Shown: piece after piece, positions 33,247 through 42,906 of the stretch
How the letters are laid out: each line of letters begins with the position of its first letter
How positions within the stretch are numbered: position 1 is the stretch's first letter
Source of the DNA: Yoonia sp. R2331
Lineage (GTDB): Bacteria > Pseudomonadota > Alphaproteobacteria > Rhodobacterales > Rhodobacteraceae
Length of the DNA stretch: 64,000 nt
Assembly: GCF_041103235.1 (NCBI RefSeq)
Contig: NZ_JBGCUN010000001.1
Coordinates: forward strand, 1,860,001-1,924,000
Direction of reading: 5' to 3'
Notes under the pieces: generated by a model
What the model was told of the DNA's origin: nothing
What the model saw: the letters and a program-made list of their open reading frames with translations, nothing else
The model's database searches: none
Made by a program: the position numbers and the translations under genes

Positions 33247-34209
33247 CTATACGGCATTTCCAGCCATCGCCGGCGCAACCTCAGCAACATCCGGCACGGC
33301 AGCAGATTGTGGCGGCAGCGCACGCAGATCAAGTTTTGGTCCGTCTTCCACGCGCACCGCGATTTGCCCGGCAACCTGACCCAGCCGCGCTTTTGCGACT
33401 AATCGCCCGTCAGGGGCAAGCAATCGCACGGTATCAACGGTACACCCGCTTAAGGGGAGCAATTGCCCGACTTCCAGTTGCGTAGCGGTCAACAATGGCA
33501 CCTTGAATTGATGCAGCACTGCGTCCAGACGCGCCGGTGCCGCCAGCACGGCCTCGGGAAATGCGGTCGCCCAGTCGTTTTGTGGTCGGTGTTCGGTTTT
33601 CTTAGGCAGCGGGATCGCGGTTTGCGGTGGCAGGGCCAGCAGCACCTCTGCCTTGCGGGCACCGTCCAGCATTTCAACTGAGATCCGGATCAAGCGATAG
33701 ACCTGATCGGGAAGGACAAACCCCGTGGCCCGTGGTCCACCCAACCGCGACATCAGCCCAGCCCCAGCCACCCAACCGTCCAACGCCGTCTGCGCTGTCG
33801 TGTTGTCCAGTTCCTGAACCAAATTCTTCAAAAAGGGTTCAATCAAGGCGGCGTCGGTGCGGGTCACGGGTCGCTGTTCATTGTCGCGGGACGCAACCCG
33901 CCCCGTTGTCTGAACCTCTACTGCAGCACTGCACATCGCCGCATCACATGCGATCACCCCGCGAACCGCATTGCCTGTGCCCAAGCCACGGATCAGCACA
34001 TCCAGTGAGAGTTCTGAAAGTAGGTCGTCCAGTTCGACCAGGTCTTCACTGACGCGCGCCACGTTCAACGTCAGTGCAACACTATTCTGCGCTGCACGCG
34101 TCACGGCCAATGTGACCGCACGTGTGGCCGTCAAAGGCACATCCGGCACCGCTGTCGCGACCCGATGTGTCATCTTTTCCAGCACTGTTTGCGGGGCGTT
34201 GTCGTTCAT
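33247..34209 (-). CDS. FliM/FliN-family C-ring-like protein, isolated from flagellar genes
   Basis: 320 residues; ATG at 34209 follows AGGTGAC. The middle part (TRTDAALIEPFLKNLVQEL; GFVLPDQVYRLIRISVEML) matches the Rhodobacteraceae FliM-like family, and the C-terminal VPLLTATQLEVGQLLPLSGC to VAKARLGQVAGQIAVRV is a SpoA domain, the building block of the flagellar switch ring. No N-terminal CheY-binding motif is visible. No other flagellar gene lies nearby. It may be the genome's FliM or a paralogue. Confidence 0.78.
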   Translation of the reverse strand: MNDNAPQTVLEKMTHRVATAVPDVPLTATRAVTLAVTRAAQNSVALTLNVARVSEDLVELDDLLSELSLDVLIRGLGTGNAVRGVIACDAAMCSAAVEVQTTGRVASRDNEQRPVTRTDAALIEPFLKNLVQELDNTTAQTALDGWVAGAGLMSRLGGPRATGFVLPDQVYRLIRISVEMLDGARKAEVLLALPPQTAIPLPKKTEHRPQNDWATAFPEAVLAAPARLDAVLHQFKVPLLTATQLEVGQLLPLSGCTVDTVRLLAPDGRLVAKARLGQVAGQIAVRVEDGPKLDLRALPPQSAAVPDVAEVAPAMAGNAV

Positions 34210-34281
34210 GTCACCTGCCTGGCCCACGGTTCGTCGTGTTCTCTGTTAACCGCAAATTGGTTTACAGCCGGTGAACAGAAC

Positions 34282-36966
34282 TCAGGCAGCAGCCATCGCT
34301 TGGGTCTTGGGCAGGGTCACACGAAAAGCCGCGCCTCCCTGCCCCGGCATATAGGCAATGCGGCCGTCCAGCCGCTCCATGATCTCGCGGCAGATCGCAA
34401 GGCCAAGGCCCGCCCCGCCCGCGCGTTGCTCATCCGCGAGCCGCGCGAATTTTTCAAAGATCATTGTCTGATCTTTGTCGGCAATCCCGCTGCCGTTGTC
34501 CACAAAGTCAACCGTTGTCCGCCCATCATTGGTACGCACGATGATTTTCAGTTCCGGCTCTTCGGCATCGCAATACTTGGCCGCATTGGCGATCAGGTTG
34601 ATGAACACTTGCACCAATCTGTCCAGATCAGTTTCCAGCGTAACGTTCTCACGCGCAGGTTTTCGCAAAATCCGAATGCGCTGCCCCTTGGCCCCTGCCG
34701 CATCCACCGCGCGTGTAATCAGCGCGGACAAATCACCAATCTCCCGATTCAAGGTCACCTGACCGTTCTCCAATACCGAAAGGTCCAAAAGATCATCCAG
34801 CAAGCGGGTCAACCGCACCGCCTCGTCATGGATGATGCCTGCGTACCGGGTCTTTTCGTCCGGATTCATCTCCATATCTCGCACGATTTCGGAAAATGAC
34901 CGGATCGAAGTCATCGGCGTCCGTAACTCGTGACTGATCTGGCTAAGAAATGCGTCTTTCTGCACCGACAATGCCGTCAACTTTTCATTCGCCGCCCGCA
35001 AGGCGCGTGCAGTGCGATCCTGCTCGGCTGATTTCGCCTCGAGCTGATTGGAATACTCCATGATCTGGGCGGCTTCATCGGCCACTGCAATCAAGTCCTC
35101 GACCGACACGCTTGCCCCTTCGGTGAGCTGCCCGATCATCGCGTGCGCCGTTGCTGCGCCTACCGAACCGGCAAGTTCACGCTCCAAACGCTCAATAAAA
35201 TCGGGGGTCACATCAGGCAGATAACCATCCTTGCCCTGCCGCTCTGCCGCGCGTTGAAACAGCGCCTGTGCCTCGCTTCCGCCGATAATGCGCTGCGCCA
35301 TAATCAACAAATCCTCAGCCCCTGCACCACTGCGTGACCACGCGCGCGCGCCGGCGGTATTTGCAAAGACATTGACAAACTGCGCCCCCTGCAATCGTTC
35401 CAGCGGGGTCGGAAAACTTAGGACCGAACCCAGGAAAAACATCGCCGTGTTCAGCAACATGGACCACAAAATGCCGTGCACCAGCGGATCAAGACCGGTG
35501 ATCCCGAACAATGCTTCTGGCCGAAACCAAGACAAACCAAACGGCCCGTTGGCAAGCACCTGCGCGCTTAGCACTGCATCGCCAAAGCTTGGCAGAAACT
35601 GCGTCCACATCCAGACCGTCAGCCCTGTCACCAATCCGAGAACGGCACCAACGCGCGTGGCCCCCCGCCAGAAAATGCCCCCCAAAAGAACCGGCAAAAC
35701 CTGGACAGCCCCCGAAAACGAAACCAAGCCAATTGCCGCCAATGCCGTGCCACCGCCTGACACGCGGTAGTAGAGATACCCCAGCGCCAGAACACCGGCG
35801 ATCGACAACCGCCGCGACGTCACGATCAACCGCCGCACATCACCTGAAATGCTCGCCCCATCACCGCGTCCGGCGTTCAACCATAATGGCAGCACAATAT
35901 GATTGCTGACCATTGTCGCCAGCGCAATCGTCGAAACGATCACCATAGATGTGGCCGAAGAAAACCCTCCTAGGAATGACAGCATGGCCAGGCCATCCTG
36001 CCCCGTCGCAAGCGGCACAGTCAGTACAAACAGGTCCGGGTTGGCGCCTTCGGGCATGATGTTCAGCCCGACAACCGCGATAGGGATCACGAAGAGGCTC
36101 ATCAACATCAGATAAAGCGGAAAGGCCCAGCTTGCGGTCTGCAGATGCGCCTCATCCGCATTCTCGACCACAAGCACCTGAAACATCCGCGGCAAACAGA
36201 TGAAGGCCGCCGCCGACAGAAAAATCAGGCCAGCCCAGCGGCCGCTGTTCTGATCCCACGTCGCGATAGGCGACGCGTCAATCTGGTTCAGAACCGCAGC
36301 CGGGCCGCCACCAATGCCCCAGACCACAAAAATCCCAACCGCCAGCAAAGCCACCAACTTGACTACAGCCTCAACTGCGATGGCCATGACAATACCGTGG
36401 TGGCGTTCGTTGGCATCAAGGTTCCGCGTGCCGAAGAGAACGGTAAAGATCGCCAGCCCCACTGCCACCCACACTGCGGCCCGGTTCAATTCTGCGCCGC
36501 CCCAGCCCTGTCCGCCAGCTTCGGCAAAAACGGCAAACGACAGTGTGACCGACTGCAATTGCAGTGCAATGTATGGCGTTGCGGCGACCACGGCGATCAA
36601 CGTGGCGATCATTCCCAATTGGGTCGATTTGCCGAACCTGGAGGAGATCAGGTCAGCGATGGACGTGATCCGTTGCGCCCGTCCAATCCGCACCAACCGC
36701 CTGAGTATGAGCCACCAACCGACCATGACCAACGTTGGTCCAAGATAAATCGTAACGAACTCCAACCCCGACCGCGCGGCATACCCAACTGCGCCATAGA
36801 ACGTCCAGGCGGTACAATAGATGGACAGGGACAGCGTGTAGATGAGCGGTGACCGAAGCCAGCCGCCGCGCCCAGCCTTCGCGCGCCGTTCTGCGGCAAA
36901 GGCCACGATAAACAACAACGCCACATACCCAAGTGCCACAAAGATCAGAAGGTTAAAGGACACCAT
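34282..36966 (-). CDS. Hybrid sodium/solute symporter-histidine kinase (SSF-HK, CbrA-like)
   Basis: 894 residues. The N-terminal 550 or so form a sodium/solute symporter fold of about 13 helices (SLSIYCTAWTFYGAVGYAAR; FLGGFSSATSMVIVSTIALA). A linker of the STAC type and a coiled segment (ANEKLTALSVQKDAFLSQ) lead to HisKA with the active histidine in ISHELRTPMTSIRSFSE, then HATPase_c (NLIANAAKY, DNGSGIADKD, GAGLGLAICREI). Such proteins couple transport or sensing of a nutrient to signalling; CbrA senses histidine or carbon/nitrogen balance. Its start overlaps the preceding gene's stop by one base. Confidence 0.93.
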   Translation of the reverse strand: MVSFNLLIFVALGYVALLFIVAFAAERRAKAGRGGWLRSPLIYTLSLSIYCTAWTFYGAVGYAARSGLEFVTIYLGPTLVMVGWWLILRRLVRIGRAQRITSIADLISSRFGKSTQLGMIATLIAVVAATPYIALQLQSVTLSFAVFAEAGGQGWGGAELNRAAVWVAVGLAIFTVLFGTRNLDANERHHGIVMAIAVEAVVKLVALLAVGIFVVWGIGGGPAAVLNQIDASPIATWDQNSGRWAGLIFLSAAAFICLPRMFQVLVVENADEAHLQTASWAFPLYLMLMSLFVIPIAVVGLNIMPEGANPDLFVLTVPLATGQDGLAMLSFLGGFSSATSMVIVSTIALATMVSNHIVLPLWLNAGRGDGASISGDVRRLIVTSRRLSIAGVLALGYLYYRVSGGGTALAAIGLVSFSGAVQVLPVLLGGIFWRGATRVGAVLGLVTGLTVWMWTQFLPSFGDAVLSAQVLANGPFGLSWFRPEALFGITGLDPLVHGILWSMLLNTAMFFLGSVLSFPTPLERLQGAQFVNVFANTAGARAWSRSGAGAEDLLIMAQRIIGGSEAQALFQRAAERQGKDGYLPDVTPDFIERLERELAGSVGAATAHAMIGQLTEGASVSVEDLIAVADEAAQIMEYSNQLEAKSAEQDRTARALRAANEKLTALSVQKDAFLSQISHELRTPMTSIRSFSEIVRDMEMNPDEKTRYAGIIHDEAVRLTRLLDDLLDLSVLENGQVTLNREIGDLSALITRAVDAAGAKGQRIRILRKPARENVTLETDLDRLVQVFINLIANAAKYCDAEEPELKIIVRTNDGRTTVDFVDNGSGIADKDQTMIFEKFARLADEQRAGGAGLGLAICREIMERLDGRIAYMPGQGGAAFRVTLPKTQAMAAA

Positions 36967-37226
36967 CAGTCGCGGTCCTCGGGGCTTTCGCTGACGGCAT
37001 CAGGCCGCAACCGCCGCGACAGCAGGGCTGCCAAAACGATCAGCACGATCCAGACCCCGAATACGTACTGCAATGCGTCGCCTGTGGCATCCTGCCCCGG
37101 CCAAAGCAGCGGAAGCAGCCACAAGACAACACCCAAAACCGGAACCATGCGCAGTACGTCACGCAAACGGCGCTGGCGATAAGTCTCGCGCGCGAGAAAG
37201 ACCGATCTTTCAGATTTCCCGCTCAT
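36966..37226 (-). CDS. Small membrane protein in the SSF-kinase operon
   Basis: 86 residues with two predicted helices (VPVLGVVLWLLPLLW about 28-43; YVFGVWIVLIVLAALL about 54-69) and a basic N-terminus. It overlaps the receiver gene upstream by 4 bases (ATGA) and the SSF-kinase downstream by one base, so it is coupled to both. Likely a partner or assembly factor of the symporter-kinase; no family name recognised. Confidence 0.8.
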   Translation of the reverse strand: MSGKSERSVFLARETYRQRRLRDVLRMVPVLGVVLWLLPLLWPGQDATGDALQYVFGVWIVLIVLAALLSRRLRPDAVSESPEDRD

Positions 37227-37591
37227 GACCCGATCAGATGACGCACATGGGACAGAACTTCGGCATTCGAAAAGGGCTTGGTCAGGAACAACGTCGCACC
37301 CAACCGCTCTGCCAACTCACGATCCTTGGTCTGGCCGCGTGCGGTCAGCATCATCACTGGAAGGTCTTTGGTTTCCGCGGTGGCGCGCACGTCGCGCAGA
37401 ATGTCATAACCAGACCGACCCGGTAGCATAACGTCAAGTATGATCATGTCAGGCGTTTGCCGTACCAGCTTCTCCATCGCTGTGGTGCCGTCTTCATGCG
37501 TATGCACAGTGAACCCGTCGCGCGACAAAATAAAACTGATCGCCTCGATGATGTTCGGCTCATCCTCAATCAGCAAGACACGTTTGCCCAT
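37223..37591 (-). CDS. Single-domain response regulator
   Basis: 122 residues, receiver domain only: acidic pair at 10-11 in LLIEDEPNI, phosphorylation site Asp53 in IILDVMLPGRSG, Lys in LTKPF. ATG at 37591 follows GGGGGGACAG. There is no output domain, so it either relays phosphate or works by protein contact. First gene of a three-gene operon with the small membrane protein and SSF-kinase, its probable phosphate donor. Confidence 0.93.
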   Translation of the reverse strand: MGKRVLLIEDEPNIIEAISFILSRDGFTVHTHEDGTTAMEKLVRQTPDMIILDVMLPGRSGYDILRDVRATAETKDLPVMMLTARGQTKDRELAERLGATLFLTKPFSNAEVLSHVRHLIGS

Positions 37592-37669
37592 GTGCTGTCC
37601 CCCCTGTCCTCCCGTGCAGGCGTCTCCCGTCGCACTGCCTGGCAACTATCCTTCGTCAGGCGGGCACTG

Positions 37670-38983
37670 TCAAAGTCGATCGCTTTGTGACGCCCCCAGG
37701 GCCGAGGGTTCGCGCCGCGCCTTGCAGCCGTCACGCGGGCAAATGCGGCAGGACACGCCCACCGGGATCGGTGTCGACGGGCCCGGTGTCGGGTCAGGCA
37801 TCACCAACATGGTGGCCTGCACTTGCGGCGGGCGATCCGGCAGCATCGGTCCAACCTGTTCGGCAATGGACCAACATCGCAACCGCGTTTCTGGCTGACC
37901 GGGCAGAACAACATCGGCTTCTAACGGACGTCCAACCTGACCCAACGCAGTGTAGACCGGCCAAAGCGGACAGGCAGTCCCGCGCGGAAAGGCAAAGCCC
38001 GCAACCTCTTTCAGCAAGGTCGGAAAACCACCCGCATCACAGATCACCAAACCTAGCGGGGGTAACCCAGATAGAGGTCCTCCAAAGGCAAGCTGGCGCA
38101 AAACACGCGAAACGGGTTGTCCGCTGGCTTCAACAATCGACCAGACATCGCCCCTATGTGCGGCAATCGCCTGATCCAATGCGCTTCGCGGCAACGCCTT
38201 TTGGTCTTCGAGACAGACCGCAGCCCAATTGTCGAAAATCTCACGCGCAGGCTTGCGAAGTTGAGCTGTGTCTGGCGTCCCACCGCCTTCTGACGGGTCA
38301 AATTGCCAATTCAGGGTGTCTAGGAATGCCTCGACCTCTTGTAATGGTGAGTTTGGCACGGCCTCACCATGATCAGGCGGATCAAAATAGGTCACAAGCG
38401 CATCGCTTTCCGCAGCAAGGCGCACGGCATCGTCATGGATATTGCGGTGAAAGCGGCTTTGCCATTCGGCATCGATCGCCTCATCACTTGTCAGGATCGC
38501 CGCCGTTGACCGGATCGCTGTTGCCGCTGAAATGACCCCATGCAGCGCTGTCGCCAAGTCGGGGTCATAGGTGATCCTGTCGGCCAACATCTGTGCGCGT
38601 GCCTCGACCGCTGTGATCCTTGCGGCCTGTGCAACGATCAAACCTGCCCAGCCGGGGTAGCGCGCCGCCAATTCATCTGCGCGCGCCGCCTCGACCGAAC
38701 CACCATCCCATGCGCTGGCTGCTTCCCGCATCGCGTCGAGAACCCCGCGCTCTGCGCCATCGGTCAATAGCCCCGGCGCGATGTCGAGTGCGGCCGCAAT
38801 CTCGGTCAGCAGCTTGCCGGCGATTCTGCGTTTATCGTGTTCGATCAGGTTCAGATAAGACGCCGAAATCCCGGCCCGCTCCGCCAGATCAGACTGCCGC
38901 AGCCCCAAATCAAGCCGTCTAGCCCGGATGCGCGCCCCCGTTCGCGTGCTGCTTTGCTTTGCCAATTCTTTGAGCCTTTTCAT
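37670..38983 (-). CDS. ScfR/RamB-type XRE-family regulator of short-chain acyl metabolism
   Basis: 437 residues; ATG at 38983 follows AGAAAGG. N-terminal XRE helix-turn-helix (GARIRARRLDLGLRQSDLAE to GISASYLNLIEHDKRRIAG, about 15-60). The long C-terminal part ends with the DUF2083 cysteine motif VSCRICPRDGCKARRE. Family members (ScfR, RamB, PccR) sense acyl-CoAs and control glyoxylate, propionate or acetate genes. No such enzyme is adjacent; the neighbour is a divergent branched-chain-type ABC transporter. Confidence 0.88.
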   Translation of the reverse strand: MKRLKELAKQSSTRTGARIRARRLDLGLRQSDLAERAGISASYLNLIEHDKRRIAGKLLTEIAAALDIAPGLLTDGAERGVLDAMREAASAWDGGSVEAARADELAARYPGWAGLIVAQAARITAVEARAQMLADRITYDPDLATALHGVISAATAIRSTAAILTSDEAIDAEWQSRFHRNIHDDAVRLAAESDALVTYFDPPDHGEAVPNSPLQEVEAFLDTLNWQFDPSEGGGTPDTAQLRKPAREIFDNWAAVCLEDQKALPRSALDQAIAAHRGDVWSIVEASGQPVSRVLRQLAFGGPLSGLPPLGLVICDAGGFPTLLKEVAGFAFPRGTACPLWPVYTALGQVGRPLEADVVLPGQPETRLRCWSIAEQVGPMLPDRPPQVQATMLVMPDPTPGPSTPIPVGVSCRICPRDGCKARREPSALGASQSDRL

Positions 38984-39185
38984 CACCTTTCTGCACTTGC
39001 GCGAAAACACATTTACAGAACTTGACCGCACTCTGTTCAGATATTTACAAAAAAGTCCAGCATTCAGAACACCCTGCTATCTTATGAGCCTCCTCCCGAC
39101 GATCCTCTGGTCAGCGCTGTAAAGCGTCTGCCGTGCGGGGAATGGAGGCCGCGCAGGGCGATAAAAATCCACAGGGAGGATATCA

Positions 39186-40535
39186 ATGTCCAAATCCAAC
39201 TTCTCGCGCCGTGGCGTACTGAAGACCGGGGCGGTCACCGCCGGCGGTCTGATGCTGCCCACCTATCTGCGCGCTGATGCCCATTCGGGCTTTACCAATG
39301 CGCCAACCGGCGACACCGTGAAAATCGGTTTCAACGTACCGCAAACCGGCCCCTACGCCGAAGAGGGCCTTGACGAATTGCGCGCGCAGGAACTCGCTGT
39401 TGAGCACCTCAACGGTATGGGTGACGGCGGCATGCTGAACACGTTCTCTGAAAAGAACCTCGACGGCACAGGCATCCTTGGCAAAAAGGTCGAGTTCGTC
39501 ACAGGCGACACGCAGACAAAATCCGACGTGGCCCGTGCATCCGCACAGTCGATGATCCAGAAAGACGGCGTCATCATGGTCAACGGTGGCTCTTCGTCCG
39601 GTGTGGCGATTGCTGTGCAGGGCCTCTGCCAAGAGGCTGGCATCATCTTCATGGCCGGTCTGACCCACTCCAATGACACGACCGGTAAAGATAAGAAAGC
39701 CAATGGCTTCCGTCACTTCTTTAACGGCTACATGTCGGGGGCGGCTCTGGGTCCGGTGCTCGAAAACGAGTACGGCAACGAGCGTCGCGCTTATCACCTG
39801 ACCGCTGACTACACATGGGGCTGGACACAGCAGGAATCCATGCAGGCGTCGACCGAGGCGATCGGCTGGGAAACTGTCCAGAACGTGCTGACACCTGTTG
39901 GTGCGGGCGACTTTGCGTCCTACCTGACACCCGTCATCAACTCTGGTGCCGATACACTCGTCCTGAACCACTACGGTGGGGACATGGTGAACTCGCTGAC
40001 GCAGGCCGTCACGCAGTTCGGCCTCAAGGACAAGCAGGTCAACGGCAAAGACTTCAAGATCATCGTTCCACTCTACTCGGAACTGATGGCCGCTGGTGCG
40101 GGCTCCAACATCGAAGGCGTCTTCGGCTCGATGAACTGGAACTGGCAGCTGCAGGATGCAGGCACCGCCGCATTCGTGAAGTCGTTCGGCGAAAAGTATG
40201 GCTTCCCGCCATCCGGTTCGGCGCACACCTGCTATGTACAGACGCTGCTTTATGCAGATGCCGTGACACGTGCAGGTACCTTCAACCCATGTGGCGTTGT
40301 CGAAGCGCTCGAAGACTTCGACTTCGACGGCATGGGCAACGGTCCAACCACATACCGTGGCGCGGATCACCAGTGCTTCAAAGACGTGCTGGTTATGAAG
40401 GGCACCGAAAACCCGACCAACCAGTACGACACACTGGAGATCGTCGAGGTCACACCACGTGCACAGGTCGAGTACGACCCCGACCACCCCATGTTCGCCG
40501 GTGGCGACCTGGGAGAGTGCAACCCCGGCGCTTAA
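39186..40535 (+). CDS. livJ: Branched-chain amino acid/amide-type ABC transporter binding protein
   Basis: 449 residues with a Tat-like signal (NFSRRGVLKTGAVTAGG). The mature domain is of the type I periplasmic fold (VKIGFNVPQTGPYAEEG; GVIMVNGGSSSGVAIAVQG; YHLTADYTWGWTQQESM). It is in the LivJ/urea/amide-binding superfamily; the exact ligand cannot be assigned. AGGGAGG precedes the start. First gene of a five-gene HAAT transporter operon, divergent from the ScfR-type regulator. Confidence 0.9.
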   Translation: MSKSNFSRRGVLKTGAVTAGGLMLPTYLRADAHSGFTNAPTGDTVKIGFNVPQTGPYAEEGLDELRAQELAVEHLNGMGDGGMLNTFSEKNLDGTGILGKKVEFVTGDTQTKSDVARASAQSMIQKDGVIMVNGGSSSGVAIAVQGLCQEAGIIFMAGLTHSNDTTGKDKKANGFRHFFNGYMSGAALGPVLENEYGNERRAYHLTADYTWGWTQQESMQASTEAIGWETVQNVLTPVGAGDFASYLTPVINSGADTLVLNHYGGDMVNSLTQAVTQFGLKDKQVNGKDFKIIVPLYSELMAAGAGSNIEGVFGSMNWNWQLQDAGTAAFVKSFGEKYGFPPSGSAHTCYVQTLLYADAVTRAGTFNPCGVVEALEDFDFDGMGNGPTTYRGADHQCFKDVLVMKGTENPTNQYDTLEIVEVTPRAQVEYDPDHPMFAGGDLGECNPGA

Positions 40536-40554
40536 GCGCAGCGGTTTGAAATCC

Positions 40555-40577
40555 GGACAGGCGCCTCGCGCCTGTCC
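40555..40577 (+). other. Perfect hairpin between binding-protein and permease genes
   Basis: GGACAGGCGC-CTC-GCGCCTGTCC: 10-bp perfect stem, 20 bases after the livJ-type stop. No U-tract follows. Same position as the hairpins after dctP and xylF. Confidence 0.65.
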
Positions 40578-40647
40578 AACCCCACCCCGGCGTTGATCCG
40601 GGACCTGACAAGAACCCAATCGCGCCCCAGGGGGCAGGAGCGGTCAA

Positions 40648-41679
40648 ATGGACGCACTCATCCTTCAACTACTCAATGGCATGGACAAAGGGGCGGCCTA
40701 TGCGCTGATCGCCTTGGGCCTGACACTTATCTTCGGAACGCTGGGTGTGGTGAACTTCGCCCACGGCGCGCTTTTCATGATCGGCGCGTTCTGCGCCGTT
40801 ACCATGCAACGCATCCTCAGCCTGTCTTCGACTATCGTAGATGAAACGCAGAAGGATTTTCTGGGCAACCCGCTCAAGGTTGAGGTCCCATATGTCCAAA
40901 GCTGGTTCGGAGAGGCGACAGGTGCAGCGATCCAAGACTGGGCCGTGCCAATCTCGATCCTGCTTGTCATTCCTGTGATGTTGCTGGTGGCCTGGGTGAT
41001 GGAGCGCGGGTTGATCAAGCACTTCTACAAGCGCCCCCATGCCGACCAGATCCTTGTGACATTCGGTCTGGCCATTGTGATTGGTGAAATTATCAAGGCT
41101 TTCTATGGCGCAAACCCGATCCAGACCCCCTCGCCCGCGGCGCTGACCGGCTCTGTCGATCTGGGTGTCGCAATTGGATTTGAACCCAACACGATCATCT
41201 ATTCGGTCTGGCGGATCGTCTATTTCTTCTTTGCAGCCCTGATTATCGCGGGTGTCTTCGCCTTCCTGCAATTCACCACATTCGGGATGGTCGTGCGTGC
41301 AGGCATGGCTGACCGTGAAACGGTGGGCATGCTGGGGATCGACATCGACAAACGCTTTACCGTGATGTTTGGCATTGCTGCCTGCGTCGCCGGCCTCGCT
41401 GGTATGATGTACGCGCCGATCCTCTCACCCCACTACAACCTTGGCATGGACTTCCTTGTGCTCAGCTTCGTTGTGGTCGTTGTCGGCGGCATGGGCTCTT
41501 TGCCTGGCGCCGTTCTGGCCGGGTTCGTGTTGGGCATCGTGCAAAGCCTGTCGTCCATGAATGAGGTCAAGGCGATCATCCCCGGCATCGACCAAATCAT
41601 CATCTATCTCGTTGCAATCATCATCTTGCTGACCAGGCCGCGCGGGCTGATGGGTCGCAAGGGTGTGATGGAGGAATAA
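40648..41679 (+). CDS. livH: Branched-chain-type ABC permease LivH
   Basis: 343 residues, ATG after CAGGAGC. About eight helices with LivH markers [20 protein letters not shown] near the N-terminus and [20 protein letters not shown] near the C-terminus. A hydrophilic insert (residues 60-90, including [15 protein letters not shown]) makes it longer than the usual 290-300. Inner-membrane half of the permease with LivM. Confidence 0.93.
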   Translation: MDALILQLLNGMDKGAAYALIALGLTLIFGTLGVVNFAHGALFMIGAFCAVTMQRILSLSSTIVDETQKDFLGNPLKVEVPYVQSWFGEATGAAIQDWAVPISILLVIPVMLLVAWVMERGLIKHFYKRPHADQILVTFGLAIVIGEIIKAFYGANPIQTPSPAALTGSVDLGVAIGFEPNTIIYSVWRIVYFFFAALIIAGVFAFLQFTTFGMVVRAGMADRETVGMLGIDIDKRFTVMFGIAACVAGLAGMMYAPILSPHYNLGMDFLVLSFVVVVVGGMGSLPGAVLAGFVLGIVQSLSSMNEVKAIIPGIDQIIIYLVAIIILLTRPRGLMGRKGVMEE

Positions 41680-41683
41680 GAAC

Positions 41684-42895
41684 ATGCTTGGCCTCAACTC
41701 CCGCGATTTCCGCCTCTTCCTGATCGTTTGCGCATTATGCCTCTTCGCACCGATCCTGCTGAACCCCTTCCCCGTCGCCAGTTCGCTGGGCGAAAGCTTT
41801 AATGCAGGCTATCCGGCCCTGATGCAGCGCTTCGTGATCTTTGGGCTGCTGGTGATTGGCTTCAACATCCTCTTTGGCCTGACAGGCTACCTGTCCTTTG
41901 GCCACGCAGCCTTTCTGGGTGTCGGTTCGTTTGCCGCCGTCTGGATGTTCAAGCTGCTCAGCTACAACGTGGTGCCTGCGATCATCCTCTCTGTGATCGT
42001 CGCCGGGCTCTTCTCGGTGGTGATCGGCTATGTGGCTCTGCGCCGCTCTGGCATCTACTTTTCGATCCTGACGCTGGCATTTGCGCAGATGATGTATTCG
42101 ATCGCGTTTTCCGATCTGGTCGGCAAACTCTTCGGCACCATCATCACGAACGGCGAAACCGGCCTTCAGGTCTATAACGATGACCCGCAAATCCTGATGA
42201 GCGAGGGATCACCGACGGTGCCGCATCTTTTCGGTCTTGAGATGAACGCGGCATTTACATGGGAGGTCGGCGGCTGGGAGTTTGTGTTCCAGAACGGCTA
42301 TTACCTTTCTGCGATCTTCATGATCCTGGGCTTTTACTTGTCGATCCGCATCTTCCGTTCGCCCTTTGGCATGATGTTGCGTGCGATCAAATCAAACCAG
42401 ACCCGGATGAGCTATACTGGCCTCGACACGAAACCCTATATGCTGGCAGCCTTCGTGATCTCTGGCATGTACGCTGGTCTGGCCGGTGGCCTCTTGGCAG
42501 CGATGGACCCGCTTACGGGGGCAGAGCGGATGTTCTGGACCGCATCGGGCGAGATTGTGGTCATGGCCATCCTCGGTGGCGTCGGCACACTTGTGGGGCC
42601 AGTGCTGGGTGCGGGTGTGATCAAGTATCTGGAAAACATCGTTTCTAAGATCAACGACACGATCCTGCACAACTGGTTCGCTTTTATGCCCGACTGGCTT
42701 GATAACCTGCTGGTCACCATCATCCATCCCTTCATCGGCAAAGGCTGGCATTTGACGCTTGGGGTGCTCTTCATGGCGGTTGTCATCTTCCTGCCCGGTG
42801 GCTTGATGCAATTGGGAGAGAAAATTGCCGCCCTCTTCGGCCGCAAAAAGAAATCCGACGACGCCAAGTCCGGCGCCACCAAACCTGCCGAATAG
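41684..42895 (+). CDS. livM: Branched-chain-type ABC permease LivM
   Basis: 403 residues; GGAGGAATAAG precedes the ATG. LivM features: [61 protein letters not shown] lysine-rich tail ([14 protein letters not shown]) is cytoplasmic. Four bases after livH, twelve before livG. Confidence 0.93.
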   Translation: MLGLNSRDFRLFLIVCALCLFAPILLNPFPVASSLGESFNAGYPALMQRFVIFGLLVIGFNILFGLTGYLSFGHAAFLGVGSFAAVWMFKLLSYNVVPAIILSVIVAGLFSVVIGYVALRRSGIYFSILTLAFAQMMYSIAFSDLVGKLFGTIITNGETGLQVYNDDPQILMSEGSPTVPHLFGLEMNAAFTWEVGGWEFVFQNGYYLSAIFMILGFYLSIRIFRSPFGMMLRAIKSNQTRMSYTGLDTKPYMLAAFVISGMYAGLAGGLLAAMDPLTGAERMFWTASGEIVVMAILGGVGTLVGPVLGAGVIKYLENIVSKINDTILHNWFAFMPDWLDNLLVTIIHPFIGKGWHLTLGVLFMAVVIFLPGGLMQLGEKIAALFGRKKKSDDAKSGATKPAE

Positions 42896-42906
42896 GAGAG
42901 CGACCA

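Noticed and set aside
39183-40619. A 478-codon open frame antisense to the branched-chain-type binding protein.
   Set aside because: It is an antisense shadow produced by GC-rich third positions; no signal, motif or family features, and the sense gene is unambiguous.
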